In this document: positions 23,863 through 34,733 of the stretch, piece after piece
Numbering within the stretch: position 1 is the stretch's first letter
Layout of the letters: each line of letters starts with the position of its first letter
Assembly: GCA_006535965.1 (NCBI GenBank)
Contig: QEAR01000018.1
Location: 232,213-296,212, forward strand
DNA length: 64,000 nt
Reading direction: 5' to 3'
Source: Spizellomyces sp. 'palustris'
Taxonomy: Eukaryota > Chytridiomycota > Chytridiomycetes > Spizellomycetales > Spizellomycetaceae
Position numbers and translations under genes: made by a program
Notes under the pieces: model-generated
The model's database searches: none
The model's input: the letters and a program-made list of their open reading frames with translations, nothing else
What the model was told of the DNA's origin: nothing

Positions 23863-25773
23863 ATGCCTGAACCTCGGAAGGTTACAGGCGGTGCGTCATT
23901 TCTCGTAGGATATCGACTGGGTGGGAAGTATGTTTTAGTCGTGGGTGGTGGAAAGGAAGCATCCGGAAGAGTATTCTTCGCCCTGGACGCCGACGCCAGA
24001 GTTACTGTGGTTTGCCCGGCTTCTGGCCTCAATAAGGATGTCGATACTCGAGTGCATAATGGGGAGGTTGTCCACATTGATCGAAACTTCGTTGATTCGG
24101 ACCTTGACCACGCGGACATGGTCCTGTCGTGCATCGATGAGCACGAAGAATCGCGCCGTATCGCCACATTGTGCCGCAAGCGTCGCATACCTGTCAACTG
24201 TGCAGACATTCCAGAGCTGTGCGACTTTTACTTCATGGCTCAGCACCGGAACGGCTCACTTCAAATTGGAGTTTCGACCAACGGTTGCGGACCTCGGCTC
24301 GGTGCTAGGCTGCGAGATCACGTTGTCTCATCTCTACCCCCAAGAACGGCGGAGGCAGTGGACAAAATAGGGTCGGTAAGGAGAAAGATTAGGGAAGCCG
24401 ACCCCGATCCCGAAAGCAGCGGACGGCGTATGAGATGGTTGAGTCGGCTATGCGATATATGGTCATTTGAGGAAATCGCGGCGTTGGAGGAAGATGGGGT
24501 TTTGGAGCTTCTGGATGCCTATGAAAGAGGGGACAAGGAGCCTCCTCCACCTCCTGGAAGGAGGGGAGAAAACGCGAACGGCAAGAACGGCGTTGGCCAT
24601 GCTCATGAAGATCGCAGTGCAACAGGTTTGAGCCTGATACAGTATGCTCACTCAGTCCCTTTGGTCGGAACTACGGTCGATACTGTGGCTTCTGCTACAG
24701 GAAGTGCTTGGAATTTGACCACATCTGCAGTTTCTGGTAGCATTGAAACAGCGTCGGCTATTGGGGGTCACGCATTGGACATTACGAGCACGTATGCACG
24801 GGCCCTCAAAGAAACAGGATCCGCGTACATCCGGTATGCTGTGACATGTACTGAGGATATTGTTGAAAATGGACTCCGGCTCTTGCCAGAAGCGGTTTCG
24901 CGGGTAGCAAGAGGCACCTTGTGCCTCCTGCCACTTCCCATCCATGTATCACCCCGTCCAGAAGGAGGCATCACACTTGTTGGGGCCGGCCCTGGGGATC
25001 CAGGATTGCTGACCCTACGCGCACTTGACGCCATTCGGACCGCTGATCTTGTTGTGTCAGACCAACTTATTCCCGACCAGATATTGGCTCTTGTACCTCG
25101 TAAGAGACTGCATCTTGTTCAAAAGAAGGCCGCCGGGAAATCGGATGCCTCTCAGAATGATGCCAACGAAACCTGCCTGGCTGCTTTATCCCGCGGACTC
25201 AATGTGGTACGTCTGAAAGGGGGCGATCCTTTCTTGTTTGGTCGCGGCGGGGAAGAGGTCACCTTCTTCCGCGAGAATGGATATGAACCGAAAATCGTTC
25301 CCGGTATTAGCTCCTGCATTGCAGCCCCTGAAAGTGCTTTCATTCCCGTGACGCACCGTGGTGTCGCTGATCAGCTTCTGGTGTTATCTGGTCGTGGGGA
25401 AGGCGGCGCATTCCCGGAAGTTCCTCAGCATTATGAGAAGCGAACGACTGTCGTTCTTATGGCCGTTGGTAGACTACAAGAACTGGTTGATCGGATGATT
25501 GAAAAAGGTTATCCGAACCACTGTCCTGCAGCTGTTGTGGAGAAGGGATGTTGGAGAGATGGCTCTGAGCGAGTAGTTGACGGAACACTGCAAACGATCG
25601 TTGGAAGAGTTAAGGAAGCAGCAGTAGGAGCACCGGCCCTATTAGTGGTCGGCGACGCTGTTTCGGTTCTTCGGTCAGCTCCGGTAGAGGAGTCACAGGG
25701 ATTCATTACGGATGGCACTATTAGCCACAGCAGCGGAGAGGTCATCAATGGCGCAATGGCAGAACACAATTAA
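23863..25773 (+). CDS. MET1: Siroheme synthase: Met8-like dehydrogenase fused to uroporphyrinogen-III methyltransferase
   Basis: It makes siroheme, the cofactor of sulphite reductase. One uninterrupted exon of 636 residues. Residues about 15-200 form a Met8-type NAD-binding domain (YVLVVGGGKEASGRVFFAL, then ISTNGCGPRLGARLRD-like substrate loop). A Ser/Thr-rich linker of roughly 150 residues follows. Residues about 370-610 form the SUMT domain: LVGAGPGDPGLLTLRAL, VVRLKGGDPFLFGRGGEE and VPGISSCIAAPESAFIPVTHRG, all catalytic-core motifs that bind S-adenosylmethionine and substrate. I chose MPEPRKV as the start; the frame is open further upstream but has no family resemblance. Intronless, unlike most neighbours. 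Confidence 0.93.
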   Translation: MPEPRKVTGGASFLVGYRLGGKYVLVVGGGKEASGRVFFALDADARVTVVCPASGLNKDVDTRVHNGEVVHIDRNFVDSDLDHADMVLSCIDEHEESRRIATLCRKRRIPVNCADIPELCDFYFMAQHRNGSLQIGVSTNGCGPRLGARLRDHVVSSLPPRTAEAVDKIGSVRRKIREADPDPESSGRRMRWLSRLCDIWSFEEIAALEEDGVLELLDAYERGDKEPPPPPGRRGENANGKNGVGHAHEDRSATGLSLIQYAHSVPLVGTTVDTVASATGSAWNLTTSAVSGSIETASAIGGHALDITSTYARALKETGSAYIRYAVTCTEDIVENGLRLLPEAVSRVARGTLCLLPLPIHVSPRPEGGITLVGAGPGDPGLLTLRALDAIRTADLVVSDQLIPDQILALVPRKRLHLVQKKAAGKSDASQNDANETCLAALSRGLNVVRLKGGDPFLFGRGGEEVTFFRENGYEPKIVPGISSCIAAPESAFIPVTHRGVADQLLVLSGRGEGGAFPEVPQHYEKRTTVVLMAVGRLQELVDRMIEKGYPNHCPAAVVEKGCWRDGSERVVDGTLQTIVGRVKEAAVGAPALLVVGDAVSVLRSAPVEESQGFITDGTISHSSGEVINGAMAEHN

Positions 25774-26243
25774 GTGCAACATATCTGCGACCTCCTGCTA
25801 GTATCATTAGCTCTGTTTTGCAATCCAGGCCTTTAGCATGATTGCGCTTTATCTGTAGAAAGCATATTTTTGTACATTTCTTGGAGATATATCGAATTTT
25901 AACATACTGTTGCTTCGCAAACCCGGTGCCTTGGGAATGCAGATCGTGGTTGTGGCTTGGTGCGAATTACATAATCCGTTCCGACCCGATGCTTCTCAGG
26001 AAGAATATCACCAAGTCCATCCCAGGTTAATTCATTTGATTTTCACGTTCTCCAAATCGCTCAGCAGTTTGACGTAGTCTCCCAGTCCAAATAAGATGGA
26101 TCCCCTTGAAGCCCGCATTCCTCAAAAAGAATTCCAGTGAACGTGGATCGTCTCCCCTTTCGTAATCACTCTGCTCTGCTCGTAGTAAATGGATCCGGCG
26201 TTACCTTGACAGTGAGGGTAACTAGCAGAAAGGTGGTGCGGTA
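25774..26243. other. Intergenic region
   Basis: It lies between the siroheme synthase stop and the TTLL start, both on the plus strand. No supported gene; it probably holds the 3' untranslated region of the first and the promoter of the second. Confidence 0.5.
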
Positions 26244-28519
26244 ATGGCAGCAGCGGCATGCAGGGAGGATGTGCAAGAGCGACAGCTGTACTATGTCATG
26301 GCCGAAACAGGGCCCCAGGTGGTTAAAGACGTTTTAGAGAGCAAAGGTATGACCCTTCGGTTTGATTGGAAATCGTTGTCTAAAAGTTTCCGTATAGGAT
26401 GGCTACCATATGTAGAGGGGAAGAGCCTATATTGGAATTTGTGGTGGAAAGGTACTGTACACACGTTCAATGTCTTCAAGTGCCTCCCAAATGACTAACG
26501 GTTTCCAACAACGCTACAGGCTCCCGTTACAGAAAATCGGACTACGAAGCTTGCCAACCATGGCAAAGGCTCAATCATTTTCCGAAAACCTTGAACCTCA
26601 CTCGCAAGGTATACCTCTTCTACCTATTTCCCACGCCACACAAAATGCCAATGAAAAATGCACCACAGGATACGTTATATCGTTTGCTCAAGACCATGCG
26701 AGGAATTTACGGCCCCATCTATGACTTTGTCCCCCTCACCTTTTCGCTGCCAAACGATTATGTGAGGTTCGTCAGGGTCTATGCTGAGGAGGATGAACAG
26801 GGCGCCAAGGTGGGCATCTCGCAACCGTAGCTGTACCTAAAAAGAAGAGAGTCTCTGATTTTGAAAGTCTCGACAGGGTTTGTGGATCTGTAAGCCCGCT
26901 GATCTGAGTAGGGGACGAGGAATTTTTCTCTTTAGGGACTTGCATGAGTTGACATACGATTGCAAGTAAGCCGCGATAATATCTTTAGACAATACACCCG
27001 ATGTCATTCTTATTTCCTCATGTATTAGTGTCATTGTGCAACGATATATCTCCAATCCCATGTTAATATCTGGGTACAAGGTTAGTGATTGATTAGTCTG
27101 ATCCAGCATTTCTTCTTTTCTCTAATTCCCTAACTCGTTGCTGAAAAAGTTCGACATAAGATGGTATGCAAGATGTACGGAGCATGTTATCATCTAACGA
27201 AAGAGTACTTATATGCCCTGCTAGCTATGTCGTCGTACGATCCTACAATCCCCTCGTCGTCTACTTAAATCAGGAAGGCATAGCCCGGTTCGCAACGGTA
27301 CGAGATCTACCGTCAGTACGAGCAACCACTAGACAACTAACCCAACGAATTGCCGAAAGAGTGTATACACAACCACAGAGCTATCAAACGTATACGCGCA
27401 CCTAACCAATACCTCCATCAACAAATTCTCACCGTCCCTTTCACACGAAAAGGATGAGGTTGGGAGTGGCTGTAGATGGACTCTTGGGAAGTTGAGGACA
27501 TGGTTTGAAGGCATGGGCGTGGACTTTGAGAGGATTTGGAGAAAGTTCGTATCGCCATGGGTTTATTTATATTGTGTGGGAGAGAACCTGACGCTCGCTT
27601 TTCAGGATACAGGGAATAATTTTGTTAACCTTGTTACCAGTGGCTGTGGAAGTGCCATTAGTACCGCCCGGGTGCTTCGAGCTGTATGGATTTGGTACCG
27701 TTTACTTTGCACTTTTTATTTTGGCTTCAATGTGACTGATTTGGCCATGTTCCTTCAGATATTATGCTAGACGAGAATTTGCGGCCGCATCTTCTTGGTA
27801 CGACAATCTTTCCGTTGCTGAAGTGACTTCTCGCAACCTTACATTAATATTCTTACTGCAGAAGTAAACTTTGGTCCAGCCCTGTCTCTTGACACGGATG
27901 TAGACGTTGAGATCAAAAAGGTATTCTACTCTCAGCATCGCACAGTAATTTAGGAAAACAAGCGAATATAACATTTGATTTTCACAGCCGCTCATTGAAG
28001 ATATCATAAACCTCGTGGAGATATCTGATGAACAAGCCCGAATGGCAGTAAATCATGCATTGGTGAGCAAAGCGATTTGATATGGGACCCGGGGTGTCCT
28101 GCACCGCATGGGCTCATTGTTTATACAGGGCATCTCGGGACGACCTGCTACTAGGGGAAGCAGGTCACAGTTGGCTGCGCTAGGTACGGAACTTTTCGCA
28201 CACATGGAGCCCAACTGGAGAGGATATTTACCATCCACAAAATGTAGACAAGAAACGATTCACCTCCCTCCCTGAATTAACACCGTCCAATAGTTTAATG
28301 AAGCAGAATACTCGGTCCAATAGAGCACAGAGGAGTGTTGGACGATTACGAAGGATCATGCCTTTTAATGATACCACAGCAGAGCTGGCGTGTCATCCAC
28401 TCGCAGTTGGAAAGGTTGCAATTCTCCATTGTTTAGTTCATTTATGACATACTCACCTCTCTGTTATGCAGCCTGCACTGAAACAAATCATCCAGGAAAT
28501 CAGAAGAACGTTGCTGTAA
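26244..28519 (+). CDS. Tubulin tyrosine ligase-like protein, TTLL2-like (polyglutamylase family)
   Basis: ATP-grasp enzyme that adds glutamates to tubulin, mainly in cilia and flagella. About eleven exons, mostly short. Assembled motifs: ESKGMTLRFDWKSLSKSF, WQRLNHFP (as in TTLL2), VPLTFSLPNDYVRF, WICKPADLSRGRGIFLFRD (ATP-binding), VIVQRYISNPMLISGYKFDI, LVVYLNQEGIARFAT, AHLTNTSINKFSP, FELYGFDIMLDENLRPHLLE and VNFGPALSLDTD. The ligase core residues are intact. The C-terminal exons give a basic linker and PALKQIIQEIRRTLL before TAA at 28517. The initiator was taken as the ATG of MAAAACRED. It converges on MNS1, 117 bases apart. Confidence 0.9.
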
Positions 28520-28636
28520 TCAGCCAGAGTCGATTATAAGAACCCTGATATATATGACATCTAGTAATAGGTTGTTTGAAAACAATTATCAACAGAGACA
28601 GTGTCGCAACTACGTATTTTTTTTTGTATATTCAAC

Positions 28637-30575
28637 TTAAAGGGGGGGAGCAGAATGGTGGTGAATGCCCATTGACTCGAACTTTCTGCGAAACTCTTCG
28701 TCGAATAGGTCGAGGTCTTTTTGATCTCTCAGAACACCCTAGATACCCACAATCAGTTATTCGAAATACACGTGAAAGAAAAAGAGTCAATCATTCACCT
28801 TTGGTAGATAGCCCAACAGACTTGCAGCATGCTCCCGCAACAATCTCTGACGCTCCTGCTCCACAACGGCCTGCCGATATTTCTCCAGCTCCTCCTCGCG
28901 TCTCTGCGCCTCCAAAGCCATCTCGTGTTCCTTCTGCATTAGGAGGCGCCGTTCTTGGATGAGGGCATCAACTGCCCGCTTGTGTTCAAGCTGTTTCATG
29001 CGTCGGCGTTGGGCATTCATTTGCTCAAGCTTTTCGTCTTCGGCGTACTTTTGCATCATCTTTTTTGTTGCACGGGGGATGACGTTATAATGCTTGTCGG
29101 GAAGGATTTTGAATATACCATATTAATACCTTTTTCCGGAATTCCTCCTCCTCTTCCTGCTCTTGCAAACGCCGGAATCTCTTCTCGAGAATTTGCTCGC
29201 GGTAGGCGTCGATGAGTTCCAATCTCTTTCTGATTCGAGACTCCAACAGTTCCTGTGTAGAAGGAATTTGACATCAACATTTTTATCTGCAATATGATAA
29301 CAATTCGCATGTTTACCTGATCTCTTCTACGGGACTCCTCCTCTTGTTCTTCTTGGTACAGCTCGATGCGAAGTTGTTCGAGCTCGGTCTTGGCGCGTTC
29401 TTGTCGTTCCATCTCGGCGGCCAGCTGACAGAGGGATAATTCCCAGATTTAGAAACTAGTCAAGCTTGCAGTCTGTGTCCAAAATTGATGCATACCCTGT
29501 CGTAGATAACATTACGCTCGTCGTCCCGGTGCTTCTTTACAGCCTGCAATTCCTCCTCCCTTGCCCTTTGCATTTGAGCATACTCTTCAATTCTTCTATT
29601 CTCCGCCGCCTGTCGTTCCTTTTCTTCCTGCCTCCATCGTTCTCGTTCGACAATGAACTGTTCAATATATTGTTTGGTCTCGTTTTGCTTTTCCAGTCGG
29701 TGGCGCGCCTCACTTATCACATCATGAAGCCATTGATTAGCTCATATCTCCGCGTACGGGAAAGTACCGTAACATACCGCTCATCTTCTTCCATAATCTT
29801 CCGCACAATCGCGTCCACCATCTCCTTTTCACGCAAAAACTGCTCAAATTCAGCCTGCTGTCGGGCCTCTTGCTCGAGGAGCTGGTCATTAAGTGCTTTA
29901 TGGTACTCTAGTGACTTTTCGTAGGCTTCGCGGTCCTTTTCGAGATCTTGCTGCTTTTGCTTCTCAAGCTGTCGGTTCATTTCAGCTATAAGTTCCGCTT
30001 CTTTTGCCTGTTAAAAGAGCCTGTTAGATTCGATCGTTCAGCATTGTGAAAGCGTTGCGTACCTTGAGCTGCTGCAAATGAAGAACTTTTTCCTGCATCT
30101 GGAGTGACCGTTCCTTGTTCATATAGGCGTAATTCAACTTTTTCTCCAACTCTCGTAACTCGGTACTATTTTCGCGAATGGATTGTCGCATCTTTTCTTC
30201 CCGTAGGCGATTTAGCTCGACTTTTTCGGCTTCTTGTTCCATTTCCTGTTCTCGTTGAATTTGTGCCTCACGTTGTATTCTTTTCTTTGCTGCCTACACA
30301 AAATTGTCAACATCCTTAAACGTAGTTGTTCCGGAAGGGCAATGAATGAGACCAACATCCATGAGCTCTTCATAAGTCTTCCTCTCTTCCTCCCGGATAC
30401 GTTGATTTCGTAGCCGTCGCTTGGCATCAACACGATCGTCAGAGTCTAAATTGCTTCGAAACACAGCATCTCGATTCAATTTGGTTAACAGGTCTTCTCG
30501 TTCCAGTTCTTTTCGTCTTAGTTCCTGATCTCGTCGTTCGAGGAGATGCCGGCGGGTTGTCGTCGCCTTCATCAT
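28637..30575 (-). CDS. MNS1: MNS1, flagellar microtubule inner protein
   Basis: Almost entirely coiled coil, about 500 residues over roughly eight exons. It matches animal MNS1 along its length: LNYAYMNKERSLQMQEK, LREKEMVDAIVRKIMEEDE, YIEQFIVERERWRQEEKER, RRIEEYAQMQRAREEE, LEQLRIELYQEEQEEE, KMMQKYAEDEKLEQMNAQRR, RMKQLEHKRAVDALIQERR and HAASLLGYLPKGVL, with a C-terminal DLDLFDEEFRRKFE. In animals and algae MNS1 lies inside axonemal doublet microtubules. I start at MMKATTTRR (30575). An upstream 15-codon exon (ATG at 30742-30744, donor GTAATG) would also splice in frame, extending the gene to 30744. Its presence implies a flagellated life stage. Confidence 0.93.
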
Positions 30576-30973
30576 GAGAATGAGCCAAGATTAATGATTT
30601 TTCAGCAGATATTACCAATCGGTCCAACTTGCCATTTTGCTGGAATGTCGTAGTGTTCAAGGAAGGGACCGGTGTGAGTAACCACATCACCACCATTACC
30701 TGATCGTCGGAGTTTCCCAATATGTCCGATTGTGTTACATCCATAAAAGGACATATGATGACGGCGCAGTCACCGGTATTGGGGGCTCACTGTGTTTGCT
30801 TTAGTTCAAAAGCGAAACCAAAGTGCAATCTGTACCAGTCATTTGGCTTCGGCAGTATGAACAATGTCTCTTTGGGAGGACTTGACAAGGTATGTCGGAC
30901 GTTGGAGTTGTTGAGCTCTCTTGGTACGCACTCAACTAGTATTCATGCTCCAATTCGTAGGTCAGCTTGTGCC

Positions 30974-32161
30974 ATGCCGCTCGTTGCCCTCCGGCACGTA
31001 CCCTTCTTCATCCGCTCCCTTACACTCGGCCGAGGCCGCAAACGCTCGCCGTATAGCATAATACGACTAGCTCTCTGCAGCGTAGTAGCCATATTTTTTG
31101 TCTTTTATCTTTTCGTACACTTAGCCCAGCCAGTGCACTACTCAAGTCCTCTTCGAGCGCCGTCATTATTGGGGGATCCCTTATGCCTAGTAAGGCAAAC
31201 GGCGTGGTCGATCGGGTATTTGATCAAGAGGGATAAGTCGCCTTGTTCGGAGGGTTTTATGCAGCATGTTGTTAGCAAAGACCTGGTTGAGAGGGGATGG
31301 GAGAAACGGACGCTGGGTGCATATCGGGCTGAGGAAGCAAAGGAGGGTGAAGGAAGGCATCCCGTTTTGACCGGGGACTGTTTTAAGAAAGAGGACTGCC
31401 CAGTCGTATGGGTATCCATGGGAAGTCGCTGCTCAAGCGGCTTTAACCGGTTAGCTGCAAACCTGAAAAGCGCTGGAATCCCACTGGCCATTATCGGGTA
31501 TCCAGACCGATGGAAAGGCTTCGGTCACCGAATACGCCTGTATCACGATTACCTCCTAACATTACCAGATGACTCCCTGGTTATCCTGTCGGACGGCGAT
31601 GACGTGATTTTCGTGCGATGCGATATCAAGGAAGTAGAGGAAGCATATAAACGCCTAAATACATCCGTGGTTTTCACTGCGGAGCCATATTGCTGGCCAT
31701 ATACGAGTATTTGGTCCCGATATCCGGAAGTGCCGCCTCCACCACCAACCAGTGCGGGCCATCGGTCCGGAAGTCGGTACCTAAATGCGGGAACAGTGAT
31801 AGGCACTGCGGCCGCATTACGAGAGTTTCTTGCCCATTCTTATAATAAAGGTGGCAGCGAATGCGCCGATGACCAAGGCGCATTTACATATACGTTCTTA
31901 GAGCGACTGGAATTGCTCGGCGGCGGTGACAAGAATAATCCGAATTGGCAGAAAATGGGGGTGACATTGGATTACTACCAAGATATTTTCATGAGCTTGC
32001 AGGCAACCGTCATGGCGGATTTAAAAGTGGACGTTAGAGCCGGACGTGTACGCAACCGACTAACGGGTGGGAGTGCGTGTATATTGCACCAGAACGGTAA
32101 TAAGGATGAAAGTCAAATACTTGAAGAGTTGGTGGAAAGGTTGGGTGTAAATAATTGGTAG
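30974..32161 (+). CDS. PLOD-like glycosyltransferase, type II membrane protein
   Basis: 395 residues in one exon. A short basic N-terminus is followed by one membrane span near residues 33-53 (LALCSVVAIFFVFYLFVHLA), so the catalytic domain should face the Golgi or ER lumen. The domain resembles the glycosyltransferase half of procollagen-lysine hydroxylases (PLOD) and collagen galactosyltransferase relatives: YHDYLLTLPDDSLVILSDGD, with DVIF giving a D-x-D-type metal site, then VVFTAEPYCWPY, YLNAGTVIGTAAALREFL, ADDQGAFTYTFL and LDYYQDIFMSLQ. No hydroxylase domain follows. The start is the last Met before the membrane segment; earlier Met codons in frame have no family support. Acceptor and linkage are unknown. 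Confidence 0.8.
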   Translation: MPLVALRHVPFFIRSLTLGRGRKRSPYSIIRLALCSVVAIFFVFYLFVHLAQPVHYSSPLRAPSLLGDPLCLVRQTAWSIGYLIKRDKSPCSEGFMQHVVSKDLVERGWEKRTLGAYRAEEAKEGEGRHPVLTGDCFKKEDCPVVWVSMGSRCSSGFNRLAANLKSAGIPLAIIGYPDRWKGFGHRIRLYHDYLLTLPDDSLVILSDGDDVIFVRCDIKEVEEAYKRLNTSVVFTAEPYCWPYTSIWSRYPEVPPPPPTSAGHRSGSRYLNAGTVIGTAAALREFLAHSYNKGGSECADDQGAFTYTFLERLELLGGGDKNNPNWQKMGVTLDYYQDIFMSLQATVMADLKVDVRAGRVRNRLTGGSACILHQNGNKDESQILEELVERLGVNNW

Positions 32162-32327
32162 TCTAAAACGTTCGAGACAATCCCCGGTTTCATATCTAGC
32201 GTTATTAACACAATAGCATAGGGGTCCTTCCGCCAGATTCTAAGTAGGGGGGTATCTCTAAATATACTATTTCTACTAATTATAAAGGTATTTATACAGA
32301 TCGTATCATCAAATTTTTGAACAACAT

Positions 32328-34077
32328 CTACCGTAGTACTTGACAACTAGGACAAAGCCATGAATCTGGTATCAGTTTTACGTCGGTAAGTGAGACACAG
32401 GCGCCGTGAAACCAATTGTGGCAGCGCTATGAGAATCAAGACTCGACGATCAATCACCAATGACCAGGGATGCACGCTGAAATGGACAGGTACTCACGTC
32501 ACAGTCTAACATGACCGTTTCTCCGTATCCCTTGTCGCAGATTGTGCATTTGATCTCGGGTAACGGAATGTTTCCACCTAGCTCCAGAGATGACAGGTCA
32601 GCCGGTTCATTTGGTGCCTTGTCGGTAAGCTGCAAAGCTTGGAGGAAGCTGAAATCCGATAATGGCTGCGGCCCATGGTACGTGAGGACGTGAAAAGGGC
32701 CACAATGACTTGTCTTGTCGCAACGTACCGGAGACGATATTATGCTGGTATTTGTATTAGTTGGCGGTACAGTGGAATAGGTGACATTTCGAACTGAATG
32801 AAAATCACTGTGACGCGCAGCGAACAAGATAATGAGCTCATTGTGAAAAGAGAGCCGTTATAGTCATGGTTACGCTATCACTTACTGATTAGATTTTCTC
32901 TTTTTTGGTTGTGTTGGTAAAACGAGGTCATTTGGTGTCAGTGGTGTAAGAGGAGCGTCCGACGTAGGCATTAAAGGTTGCATTGATTGTAACTGCAGAT
33001 TCCAATCACCATGTTCCTGCTGCAGGACATGGAACTACCGTAAGCTCAACTGCATCAGGTCAAAGAAGCAATGAAACGGTGCGGCTGACCTTAACAGATT
33101 GATTCAATTCCGTCGCGTATGATTGCCCCCCTTGTGAAGATTGTACAGAAGAGTGAAGTGGATGATTAAACGATACTGCTCCAGTATTGGCCGCAGAGGT
33201 CCCCATGTCCATCGGATATGGGGTACCTTGAGCAGAGAGGATGGATGGCTGCTGCAGCTCAACTGGGGAAGCGAGTCCGGTGGGACTATCATAGGGTGAC
33301 GACGTCATTGAGAACGATTGTTGGTGCGGTAGAGACGAGGTAGGAGCGTTATTCAGAAACCGTTGCTGTAGATTCTGACTATCAAATGATGATGGTCCGC
33401 TGAGGGTTCGTGTATGCATCCCCGTATGATAAGTTCCCGTGAGCAATTTTGACGGATTGTTCAGCTCCCTGGGTTTGTTAAGCTCAACAGGTGACATTGA
33501 CATTGTCCCTGGCAAAACGACAGTCTGAAGCGGATCAAGCGCAGGAGAGTAATGCTGGAGCATGTTGTGCTGCTTCAATAACTGATTTTGCAAATTTTGG
33601 ACTGCCATTTTCAGCTCGGTATTCTCTCGCCGAAGACGCTCAATAAGAGGATCCGCTCCATGGGCAACAACAGGATACGACTTTGTAAGTTGGCCCGCAA
33701 ACTGGCCTCGCCGCATCCGATCCATGTCCATCTCTAACTCGACAATTCGCCGTTTGAGCTGATCAATGTATTCTTTTGCTTTTTGCATGATAACCACGGT
33801 GGACGGTTTATCTTTGGTTTGCAAGCTTGGAACCGCTTCCTTCAACTCTTCCAGTTTGCATTTTTGGTGCTGGCGGCGCTTTCGTTCCAATTCATTATGA
33901 TTCGCCCGCTTGGGTTTTCTACGACAATTAGCAAGTCGAGCATGTTAAAACAAAATGCTGCTCCCGTTGGCAATCAGTTGAAAAACACAAGAACCCTTAC
34001 GGCTTGGTGGCACTTTTGGCAGAGGACGCGTCGAGGCTTTCAGTGTCGCTAATGGCGCTACTTTCAGGAGAGATCAT
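32328..34077 (-). CDS. bHLH-leucine zipper protein with C-terminal PHD finger
   Basis: A 482-residue nuclear regulator built from five exons (34077-34001, 33918-33090, 33019-32886, 32807-32498, 32426-32328; phases agree and total length is divisible by three). The basic region HNELERKRR has the His-Glu-Arg triad that reads CACGTG-type E-boxes. The helix-loop-helix runs from KLEELKEAVPSLQ to KAKEYIDQLKRRIVELE, then a zipper (IERLRRENTELKMAVQNLQ). A Ser/Pro/Gln-rich stretch of 200 residues follows. The last two exons encode a C4HC3 PHD finger: CTICDKGYGETVMLDCDRCH, WFHGAC and SWLCPSC. A PHD finger usually reads histone H3 tails. The combination is unusual. Confidence 0.85.
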
Positions 34078-34733
34078 GACGCTGAGCGCGTCAGATGGTC
34101 CCTCCCTACAAGCGGAAGATGGCTTGGTCCTTAGATGACAGACCGTTTAGGCAGACTTGGGCCTGCTAATGTCGGTTGGGGAGAGGTGCTATGTGGTGCT
34201 CAAAGTATTGTGGAGATGGTTATTCCATTCAGCCACCAGCTAGTTTTGCGCGCGGCCCAACACAATACACGTGTCGTAGTGATAACAGAGAAATGCGCCG
34301 AACGGATGAGAATGCCAGTGGTTTTCTTAAATATGAGGATGCATGAAGGAGGAGAGGAGGCTAAACGTGCCCCAGCAACGGAGAACAAGGCAACGGAGAA
34401 CAAACGCACAGTCCCCAAAAAGGACAAGGAGGAAAAACCGGATTTTTCCTTTTTGTTTGACGCACAGCTTCGAGTGCCTTTTGCATTTGCCAAACGCCCA
34501 AAGGAAACAAAAAAAAATGTTGGCGGGCCATCAACCCACAAACTTGGGACGGATTGACGTCAAGGCTGTGGCCTCATTCTCCAATCCGCACAGACGATCC
34601 AAAGGTTCCCATTGATTGTCAAATTTGTCTCTTTTCTCGTACAACATATCCAACAGCCAGACCCATGGAACTGCACAGCTACTGTTATCAGCTCCCCCCC
34701 TCTTTCCTTTGAACAAACCACAGCAACGACTTT

